Source: Nocardioides sp.
GTDB lineage: Bacteria > Actinomycetota > Actinomycetes > Propionibacteriales > Nocardioidaceae
Assembly (NCBI GenBank): GCA_031177735.1
Contig: JAPSKJ010000149.1
Coordinates: 1 to 5,873, forward strand
Length of the DNA stretch: 5,873 nucleotides
Reading direction: 5' to 3'
A model generated the notes under the pieces. That model was not told where the DNA came from and made no database searches. It saw only the letters and a list, made by a program, of their open reading frames with translations. This document shows, one piece after another, positions 1 to 5,049 of the stretch. Every line of letters begins with the position of its first letter. The stretch's first letter is position 1. Made by a program: the position numbers and the translations under genes.

Positions 1-396
1 GCCCTGGCGATGAACCCGATCCCGACGATCGGGCGGCTGCTCGAGCTCCCGGAGCTGGCGGCGATGACCGACCCCTCGTCCTGGTGGGAGCGGCAGGAGC
101 AGATCGAGGACCTGATCGCCGAGCGGCTGCGGCAGCGCTCGCGCGAGGAGTGGCTGGCCGTCCTCGACGCCGAGGACGTCTGGTGCGCCCCGGTGCTCAC
201 CCTCGAGGAGCTCATCGAGCACGACGGCTTCGCCGCGATCGGGATGACCCAGGTCATCGCGCGCGAGGACCTGCGCCTGACCACCACGCGCAGCCCCATC
301 CGCATCGACGGCCGCACGCTCGAGCACGCGCGCCCCGCTCCTCGGCTCGGCGAGCACGACGCGACGCTGCGCACCGCCCTGGGGGACCCGGCATGA
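1..396 (+). CDS. CaiB/BaiF family (class III) CoA-transferase, C-terminal part
   Basis: Members of this family move CoA from a donor thioester to a carboxylic acid in the cytoplasm, activating the acid for further metabolism. Only the last 131 residues are in the window; the reading frame is open to base 1, so the ATG at position 10 is internal and the true start lies to the left. The visible part matches the family's C-terminal region: a helix-rich stretch with WWERQEQIEDLIAERL, then EDVWCAPVLTLEELIEHDGF (the usual 'cxPVxtxxEvxxdp' segment), and the ending SPIRIDG...PAPRLGEHD, equivalent to the family's 'PxxLxG...APxLGeHt' tail. The catalytic Asp lies in the missing N-terminal part and cannot be checked. 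The stop codon overlaps the next start (ATGA). Family assignment is firm; the acid substrate is unknown. The operon suggests a sugar-derived or short hydroxy/unsaturated acid, which is inference. Confidence 0.9.
   Translation, partial: ALAMNPIPTIGRLLELPELAAMTDPSSWWERQEQIEDLIAERLRQRSREEWLAVLDAEDVWCAPVLTLEELIEHDGFAAIGMTQVIAREDLRLTTTRSPIRIDGRTLEHARPAPRLGEHDATLRTALGDPA
381..386 (+). promoter_or_regulatory. Ribosome binding site for the first solute-binding-like gene
   Basis: A GGGGGA run sits 6 nt before the ATG at 393, inside the end of the CoA-transferase gene. It supports starting the next gene at 393 instead of at the in-frame ATG at 84, which lies deep inside the CoA-transferase gene. It also fits translational coupling through the ATGA overlap at 393-396. 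Confidence 0.5.
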
Positions 397-1532
397 CGGT
401 GCTGCGCGGCATCACCTGGGAGCATCCCCGCGGCTACGACTGCCAGGTCGCCTCGGCGAAGGAGTACGCCCGGCTGACCGGCGTGGAGGTGCAGTGGGAG
501 TTCCGCTCCCTGCAGGCCTTCGCCGACGAGCCGATCGACCGGCTCGCCGCACGCTACGACCTGCTGGTGATCGACCATCCGCACGTCCCGCTGGCCGCGG
601 CCGCAGGATGGCTGGCTCCGCTGGACGGCGTGGGCTTCGACGACCAGCTGGCCGCGCTGGAGAGCGACTCCGTCGGACCGAGCCACGCCACCTACGCCCA
701 TGCCGGGCATCAGTACGGCCTGGCGACCGACTCGGCCACGCAGGTCGCCGTCCACCGTCCGGATCTCCTCGCGGACCCGCCTCGCGACTGGGAGCAGGTG
801 CTCGCCCTGGCCGACGAGGGACGGGTGCTGTGGCCGGCCAAACCGATCGATGCGTGGTCGTCGCTGTGCACCATCGCGGCCAACCGCGGCACGCCGGTGG
901 GCGCCCGGCCGGGTGAGTTCCTCTCCGACGAGGACGCCGCTCCCGTGCTCGAGCTGCTCCACCGCCTCACCGAGCGCGTGCCCGAGTGGTGCCTGCAGGC
1001 CAATCCGATCGAGGTGGCCGAGGCGCTCGCTGCTGAGTCGAACGAGCCGTGGGCCTACGCGCCGCTGCTCTACGGCTACACCAACTACTCGCGTCCGCGG
1101 TTCCGGCCGCACCGGCTCAAGTACGTCGACATCCCGGCCGGCCCCCGCGGTGTCGCCGGATCGCAGCTCGGCGGCGCGGGCGTCGCGGTCTCCGCCAGCG
1201 CGAGCGACGTGGACGCGGCCCGGGCCTACGCCTTCTGGGTCGCCTCGCCGACCGTCCAGTCCGGCGTCTACTACGACGCCGGCGGCCAGCCCGGCTACGC
1301 CGCGTCGTGGGACGACGACCGCCTCAACGAGGACTCGTGGGACTTCTTCCGGGGCACCCGGGCGACCCTGGAGGGCGCCTGGGTGAGGCCGCGGACCACG
1401 GGGTTCATCGAGTTCCAGGACACCGTCTCGCCGTGGGTCACCGCGACCCTGCGCGGCGAGCTCACCGACGAGGAGCTGCTGCGCCGGGCCGGCGAGCTCG
1501 CCGAGCGGCTGTTGCAGGAGGAGGACCAGTGA
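393..1532 (+). CDS. Solute-binding-protein-fold protein lacking a signal peptide
   Basis: This 379-residue protein resembles type I ABC sugar-binding proteins (MalE/UgpB-like, 'extracellular solute-binding protein'). Seen: an opening strand ending in W9-E-H-P followed by a helix; TGVEVQW (29-35); YDLLVIDHP (55-63), equivalent to the usual 'yDvvxxd' strand; AGWLAPLD (71-78); QYGLATD (107-113), equivalent to 'xYGlPxd'; RPDLL (122-126) and RDWEQVLALA (131-140), equivalent to the 'P.TWdEl...A' helix. Total length fits a mature binding protein of the family. The protein begins immediately at the first beta strand: there is no basic/hydrophobic leader, Tat motif or lipobox (C17 is preceded by RGYD). 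The start at 393 is set by the ATGA overlap and a GGGGGA site; the upstream in-frame stretch from 84 is Arg/Ala-rich shadow of the CoA-transferase. A cytoplasmic ligand-binding or regulatory role is therefore possible, but unproven. The second such protein at 1988-3145 is collinear with it. Confidence 0.75.
   Translation: MTVLRGITWEHPRGYDCQVASAKEYARLTGVEVQWEFRSLQAFADEPIDRLAARYDLLVIDHPHVPLAAAAGWLAPLDGVGFDDQLAALESDSVGPSHATYAHAGHQYGLATDSATQVAVHRPDLLADPPRDWEQVLALADEGRVLWPAKPIDAWSSLCTIAANRGTPVGARPGEFLSDEDAAPVLELLHRLTERVPEWCLQANPIEVAEALAAESNEPWAYAPLLYGYTNYSRPRFRPHRLKYVDIPAGPRGVAGSQLGGAGVAVSASASDVDAARAYAFWVASPTVQSGVYYDAGGQPGYAASWDDDRLNEDSWDFFRGTRATLEGAWVRPRTTGFIEFQDTVSPWVTATLRGELTDEELLRRAGELAERLLQEEDQ
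1516..1525 (+). promoter_or_regulatory. Strong ribosome binding site for the MaoC gene
   Basis: AGGAGGAGGA contains two overlapping AGGAGG cores ending 7 and 4 nt before the GTG at 1529. It lies within the last codons of the preceding gene and decides in favour of the GTG start that overlaps its stop (GTGA, 1529-1532). It is the best Shine-Dalgarno match in the operon, so the hydratase may be translated more strongly than its neighbours. Confidence 0.7.
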
Positions 1533-1981
1533 AGACCGAGGACCGGTGGTTCGAGGACTACGAGATCGGCGAGGCGCGCACCACGGTCGGGCGCACGATC
1601 ACCGAGGCGGACATCGTCCTGCACGCCGGCCAGACCGGCGACTTCTTCCCGCACCACATGGACGCGGAGTGGATGAAGACGCAGCCAGCCGGCCAGCGGA
1701 TCGCCCACGGCACGCTCATCCTCTCGGTCGCGGTCGGCATGACCGCCGGCGACATCAATCCGCAGTCGATGTCCTACGGCTACGACAAGATCCGCTTCAT
1801 CAAGCCCGTCTTCATCGGCGACACGATCACGGTCCGCGCCGAGATCACCGAGAAGTCCGACCACAAGCGGATGCCGCAGACGCACGGCTACGTGCACGAG
1901 CTGGTCACCGTCACCAACCAGCACGGCGAGACCGTGCTGGTGCTCACCCACCTCTACCTGGTGAACAAGAAGGGCGGCTGA
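1529..1981 (+). CDS. MaoC-family hot-dog hydratase/dehydratase
   Basis: This 150-residue single hot-dog protein is predicted to add water to, or remove it from, an enoyl-/3-hydroxyacyl-CoA thioester in the cytoplasm. Seen: the N-terminal 'FEDYEIGE' lead-in (8-15), TGDFFPHHMD (36-45) carrying the Asp/His pair of R-specific hydratases (D38 and H43, D-x4-H), RIAHGTLILSVAVGM (57-71) equivalent to the family's 'iaHGmltlsl' helix, and the later strand pair FIKPVFIGDTITVRAEI ending in a 'VLTHLYLV' C-terminal strand. The usual Asn in 'GDxNPxH' is Phe here. The length equals one MaoC domain, so it probably works as a homodimer. GTG is chosen as start because it overlaps the upstream stop and follows AGGAGGAGGA. 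The linked CaiB/BaiF gene could supply the CoA thioester. The exact substrate is unknown; a mesaconyl-, crotonyl- or hydroxyacyl-CoA-like compound is possible. Confidence 0.9.
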   Translation: MKTEDRWFEDYEIGEARTTVGRTITEADIVLHAGQTGDFFPHHMDAEWMKTQPAGQRIAHGTLILSVAVGMTAGDINPQSMSYGYDKIRFIKPVFIGDTITVRAEITEKSDHKRMPQTHGYVHELVTVTNQHGETVLVLTHLYLVNKKGG

Positions 1982-1987
1982 CCTGCG

Positions 1988-3145
1988 ATGGTCCTGCGTT
2001 TGTGGGGGCGGGCGTTCGACGGTTTCGAGCGTGCCGTCGCTGCCCACGCGGCCACCTGGGCCGGCGGCACCGTCGAGGCGACCTGGCTGGGTCTCCCTGA
2101 GCTGGAGGAGGCCGTCCTCGGCGGGGAGGGGCCGGACGCGGACCTGCTGGTGGTGCCGGCCGACTGGGTGCCGGCGCTCGCCGCCTCCTCGCGGATCCGC
2201 CCGCTGACCTCGCACCTGGCCGACGCCGCGCCTGAGGGTTGGCCGGCGGCCTGGTCAGCCTCGTTCCACGACGGCGTCACCTGGGCCGGAGAGGTCTACG
2301 GTCTGCCCTTCCACGACGGCCCGCAGCTGCTGTTCACCCGGCCCTCGCTGCTGGCCCGGCACCGCGTGGGTTCGCCCGCCACCTGGTCCGAGCTCCTCGA
2401 CACCGCCGAGCGGCTGCACGGCGTCGATGGCCGAGCCGGCACGGTGCTGGCGGGCGCACCCGACGGTCACAACAACGTCTACGACCTGGTCCTCCACCTG
2501 TGGCGCCACGGCGGCGACCTCCTCGACGACGCGGGCCGGGTCGCGCTCGACTCCGAACCGATGCGGGCCACCCTGTCCTTCCTGCGCTCGGTGGCGACAT
2601 CGCTGGTGCCGGCCGACGCGCACGACCTCGACAGCCTCGGCAGCGGCGCGGCCTTCGCCGACGACCGGGTCGGGGTGAGCGTCAACTGGGCGGGTTTCGC
2701 CGCCCTCGCCGCCGCCGGCCCGGTGAGCGGTGACTTCGCGTGCGGGGTGGTGCCGACCCACGACGACGGCACACCGACGACCACGGTGAACGCGTTCTGG
2801 GTCTCCTGCGTCACCGCGACCTGCGCGGACCCGGCATCGGCCTGGGACTACCTGCGTCACGCCGCCTCGGCGGAGATGGACCTGGCCACCACGCGAGCCG
2901 GCGCCTCCGGCACCCGGCGCAGCACGTGGCGCGACCCCGGCGTCCTGGCCGACCACCCGGAGTACGCCGTCTTCGAGGCCGCCCACGCGCACTCGCGCCC
3001 GTTGCCGCGGGTCCCCGAGCTGCCGCGGCTGGTGGGGATCCTCAGCGAGCTGGTCGACGCGGTGGTCTGGCGGGGAGCCCCCGCGGATGCCGCCCTGCTC
3101 GAGGCCCAACGCGCCGCCGACGCATGCGCGGGGGTGGCCCGGTGA
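1988..3145 (+). CDS. Second solute-binding-protein-fold protein lacking a signal peptide
   Basis: This 385-residue protein is a more obvious type I sugar-binding-protein homologue than its upstream partner. Seen: GGTVEATWLGLPEL (26-39), ADLLVVPADWVPAL (51-64), IRPLTSHL (70-77), GEVYGLPFHDGPQLLFTR (101-118), where the 'vYGLPf...LfyR' pattern is very typical, PSLL (119-122) and SPATWSELLDTAERL (129-143), the classic 'PxTWdELLxxAxxL' helix. It also has a 'VNAFWVS' segment in the C-terminal lobe, where such proteins carry a 'g.a.aIs' strand. It begins MVLRLWGRAFDGF, already in the first strand and helix, with no leader or lipobox. The ATG is 6 nt after the MaoC stop in the same frame; the nearest purine-rich site (AAGGGCGG, 1970-1977) is weak, so reinitiation is likely. 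No permease or ATPase gene is visible. It could be a cytoplasmic binding protein, or an importer component exported by an unrecognised route. Confidence 0.78.
   Translation: MVLRLWGRAFDGFERAVAAHAATWAGGTVEATWLGLPELEEAVLGGEGPDADLLVVPADWVPALAASSRIRPLTSHLADAAPEGWPAAWSASFHDGVTWAGEVYGLPFHDGPQLLFTRPSLLARHRVGSPATWSELLDTAERLHGVDGRAGTVLAGAPDGHNNVYDLVLHLWRHGGDLLDDAGRVALDSEPMRATLSFLRSVATSLVPADAHDLDSLGSGAAFADDRVGVSVNWAGFAALAAAGPVSGDFACGVVPTHDDGTPTTTVNAFWVSCVTATCADPASAWDYLRHAASAEMDLATTRAGASGTRRSTWRDPGVLADHPEYAVFEAAHAHSRPLPRVPELPRLVGILSELVDAVVWRGAPADAALLEAQRAADACAGVAR
3130..3137 (+). promoter_or_regulatory. Ribosome binding site deciding the reductase start
   Basis: GGGGGTGG lies 4-11 nt before the GTG at 3142. 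The in-frame ATG at 3124 has only a C-rich region before it and no purine-rich site. This favours the GTG start, which also makes a GTGA overlap with the preceding stop as at 1529. The alternative ATG would add six residues (MRGGGP). Confidence 0.45.
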
Positions 3146-4149
3146 TCCCGACCCGCGTGGCCCGCGGGGTGGCGCTGACGGAGCTGGGGCTCGGTGGGGC
3201 CCAGCTCGGCAACCTCTACCAGGAGATGACCGACGAGGTGGCCGCGGCGACCGTGCAGGCGGCCTGGGACGCCGGCGTGCGCTACTTCGACACCGCCCCG
3301 CACTACGGGCTCGGCCTCTCCGAGCGCCGGCTCGGAGAGGCGCTGCGCCAGCACGCGCGGGACGACTACGTCCTCTCCACCAAGGTCGGCCGGTTGCTGG
3401 TGCCTGCGCCGGCCGGTGCCGACCGGATGGACGACGAGGGCTTCGCGGTCCCGGCGACCATGCGGCGCCGGTGGGACTTCAGCCGCGACGGGATCCGCCG
3501 CTCCATCGAGGAGAGCCTCGACCGCCTCGGCCTGGACCGCATCGACGTGGTCTACCTCCACGATCCGCAGGACCACTGGCACCAGGCCCGCACCGAGGCG
3601 CTGCCCGCCCTGGTCGAGCTGCGCGAGGAGGGCGTCGTGCGAGCGGTCGGGGCCGGCATGAACTTCGCGGGACACCTCACCGAGCTCGTCCGTGAGCACG
3701 ACGTCGACCTGGTCATGTGCGCCGGGCGCTACACGCTGCTCGAGCAGGCCGAGGACCTCCTCGAGTCGGCGCTGGACCGCGGCGTCGGCGTGGTGGCGGC
3801 CGGGGTCTACAACTCGGGCCTGCTGGCGCGGCCGCGTCCGGGTCCCGCCCCGAAGTACAACTACGAGCCGGCCCCGGCGGAGCTGGTCGCCCGGGTGCAC
3901 GCCCTGGCGGACGCGTGCGAGGCGCACGGGGTGACGCTCCCCGAGGCGGCCGTGGCCTTTCCGCTGCGCCACCCGGCGGTCGTCTCGGTGGTCCTGGGCG
4001 CAGCCGGCCCGGGGCAGCTGGGCGATGGCATCGCCCGGTACCGACGACCCGTGCCCGATGCACTCTGGGACGACCTGGCCGCGGCAGGGCTGATCACCGA
4101 CCGGCGCCTCCCCGGCGCCCCCGTGGAAGGGATGGAAGGACGCAGATGA
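3142..4149 (+). CDS. Aldo/keto reductase, D-threo-aldose (L-fucose) 1-dehydrogenase type
   Basis: This 335-residue cytoplasmic enzyme is predicted to oxidise an aldose at C1 with NAD(P)+ to the aldonolactone. Seen: the complete AKR tetrad D50 and Y55 in YFDTAPHYGLGLSERRLG, K81 in STKVGRLL, and H140 in VVYLHDPQ. FSRDGIRRSIEESLDRLGLDRID (from 113) matches the L-fucose/D-threo-aldose dehydrogenase group, which also includes pyridoxal 4-dehydrogenase. The C-terminal part has GVYNSGLL followed by a short Pro-rich loop with KYNYEPAP, then AVAFPLRHPAVVSVVLGA, which normally helps form the cofactor phosphate/adenine site. The GTG start overlaps the upstream stop; an ATG at 3124 in the same frame is possible but has no ribosome site. 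The following gene encodes a lactonase of the matching pathway, which strongly supports a sugar 1-dehydrogenase role. Substrate (L-fucose, D-arabinose, L-galactose or similar) cannot be fixed from sequence. Confidence 0.88.
   Translation: MIPTRVARGVALTELGLGGAQLGNLYQEMTDEVAAATVQAAWDAGVRYFDTAPHYGLGLSERRLGEALRQHARDDYVLSTKVGRLLVPAPAGADRMDDEGFAVPATMRRRWDFSRDGIRRSIEESLDRLGLDRIDVVYLHDPQDHWHQARTEALPALVELREEGVVRAVGAGMNFAGHLTELVREHDVDLVMCAGRYTLLEQAEDLLESALDRGVGVVAAGVYNSGLLARPRPGPAPKYNYEPAPAELVARVHALADACEAHGVTLPEAAVAFPLRHPAVVSVVLGAAGPGQLGDGIARYRRPVPDALWDDLAAAGLITDRRLPGAPVEGMEGRR
4103..4119 (+). repeat. Short GC hairpin ahead of the lactonase ribosome site
   Basis: GGCGCC-TCCCC-GGCGCC forms a perfect 6-bp stem with a 5-nt loop inside the C-terminal codons of the reductase, ending 14 nt before the GGAAGGA site. 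Each arm is itself a palindrome. It could influence coupling between reductase and lactonase translation, but short GC stems are common in DNA of this composition. Confidence 0.25.
4134..4140 (+). promoter_or_regulatory. Ribosome binding site for the amidohydrolase gene
   Basis: GGAAGGA ends 5 nt before the ATG at 4146 and is preceded by a similar GGAAGG at 4125-4130. It supports the ATG start that overlaps the reductase stop (ATGA, 4146-4149). Confidence 0.65.
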
Positions 4150-5024
4150 TCATCGACGCGCACCAGCACGTGTGGGACCTGGACCGCTCGCCCTATCCGT
4201 GGCTCGGGCCCGAGGTCCCCCTGTGGAACCGCACCTTCACCTTCGAGGAGGTCCAGCCGCACCTGCGCGCCAACGGGGTCACCGCGACGGTCCTGGTGCA
4301 GTCCGACGACCACGACGGGGACACCGCGCTGATGCTCGAGGTCGCCGACGCCCACCCCGAGGTGGCCGCGGTCGTCGCCTTCGTGCCGCTCGACCGGCCC
4401 GAGGAGGCCGCCGCGCGACTCGAGGAGCTGCGCCGCGACGACCGTGTGGTCGGCATCCGCAACCTGATCCACAACGTGCCCGACCCCGACTGGCTGCTGC
4501 GTCGCGAGGTCGACGAGGGCCTGGCCCTGCTGGAGCGGGCAGGGGTCACCTTCGACCTGGTCTCCGTCCTGCCCCGGCACCTCGAGCACGTCGCCGCCCT
4601 CTCCGAGCGGCACCCCGACCTCCGCATCGTCATCGACCACCTCTCCAAGCCGCCGATCGGGGAGAGCAGCCGGGAGCCGTGGTGGTCGCTGATCGAGGCA
4701 GCCGCGGAGAACCCGCTCGTGCACGCCAAGATCTCCGGGCTCTACCCCGGCGCGGCGCCCGAGGCCTGGACGGTCGAGTCGATCCAGCCCTTCGTCGACC
4801 GTGCGCTCGAGGTCTTCGGCCCGGAGCGGTTGATGTACGGCGGCGACTGGCCGATCTCGGTGGCGAGCGGCGGTTACGACCGGGTCCTCGAGGGTCTCCG
4901 CGCCGCGCTGTCCGGTCTCGACGAGCACGAGTCCGAGCAGGTCTGGTCGGGCACGGCCCGCCGGTTCTACCGGATCAGCTCCGACCGGCTCGACGCCGCG
5001 GTCGCCGCCTCCGCAGCGCAGTAG
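4146..5024 (+). CDS. Amidohydrolase 2 family lactonase (L-fuconolactonase-like, COG3618)
   Basis: This 292-residue TIM-barrel hydrolase is predicted to open a sugar lactone to the free aldonic acid in the cytoplasm. Seen: IIDAHQHVWD with H6 and H8 at the end of strand 1; SPYPWL (15-20), typical of the group; the segment from G103 to R119 with GIRNLIHNVPDPDWLLR, highly characteristic of L-fuconolactonase-like proteins; IDHLSKPPI with H165 on a central strand; HAKISGL; and MYGGDWPIS with D234 at the C-terminal end of the barrel. These are the expected active-site positions of the amidohydrolase superfamily, and the length is normal for it. The start is fixed by the ATGA overlap and a GGAAGGA site. 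Family precedent, and the sugar 1-dehydrogenase directly upstream, make a two-step aldose to aldonate module likely. Other COG3618 members act on L-rhamnono- or galactaro-type lactones, so the sugar remains open. Confidence 0.88.
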   Translation: MIIDAHQHVWDLDRSPYPWLGPEVPLWNRTFTFEEVQPHLRANGVTATVLVQSDDHDGDTALMLEVADAHPEVAAVVAFVPLDRPEEAAARLEELRRDDRVVGIRNLIHNVPDPDWLLRREVDEGLALLERAGVTFDLVSVLPRHLEHVAALSERHPDLRIVIDHLSKPPIGESSREPWWSLIEAAAENPLVHAKISGLYPGAAPEAWTVESIQPFVDRALEVFGPERLMYGGDWPISVASGGYDRVLEGLRAALSGLDEHESEQVWSGTARRFYRISSDRLDAAVAASAAQ

Positions 5025-5046
5025 GCCCTGGCCCGGGCCGGCCCTG
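5024..5046. terminator. GC-palindromic convergent junction, possible weak bidirectional terminator
   Basis: The stop of the lactonase gene (TAG, 5022-5024) and that of the glycosyltransferase gene (complement of 5050-5052) face each other across 25 nt. The junction contains two overlapping perfect 10-bp palindromes, GGCCCGGGCC (5030-5039) and GGGCCGGCCC (5035-5044), and a direct repeat GGCCCTG (5024-5030 and 5040-5046). A stem GGCCC/GGGCC with a 6-nt loop is possible. No U-run follows on either strand, so a classical intrinsic terminator is not shown. GC stems without U-runs have been proposed to stop transcription in actinobacteria. Confidence 0.35.
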
Positions 5047-5049
5047 AGG

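Noticed and set aside
84..392. An N-terminal extension of the first binding-like protein starting at the ATG at 84
   Set aside because: It would be an Arg/Ala-rich stretch without hydrophobic leader, lying completely inside the CoA-transferase gene in another frame. The start at 393 has a ribosome site and overlaps the previous stop.
440..446. Cys17 of the first binding-like protein as a possible lipobox cysteine
   Set aside because: The preceding residues are R-G-Y-D, not the small/aliphatic residues of a lipobox, and there is no hydrophobic segment before it.
1490..1503. A perfect 14-bp palindrome CGGCGAGCTCGCCG near the end of the first binding-like gene
   Set aside because: It encodes the ordinary residues GELA in a helix, a near copy (GGCGAGCTCACC) occurs 36 nt earlier for the same Gly-Glu-Leu codons, and no operator partner or promoter is nearby. 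Chance through codon bias is the simplest reading.
1295..3972. Long open frames on the minus strand opposite the MaoC, second binding-like and reductase genes (1295-2215, 2255-3109, 2857-3972)
   Set aside because: Their translations are rich in Arg, Gly, Val and Ala with no recognisable domain, and they lie wholly opposite genes with clear family motifs. High GC content leaves few stop codons in shadow frames.
3861..4928. A 355-codon minus-strand open frame opposite the lactonase
   Set aside because: It has a repetitive Val/Asp/Arg/Gly composition with no domain, and the plus strand carries an intact enzyme with all its active-site residues.
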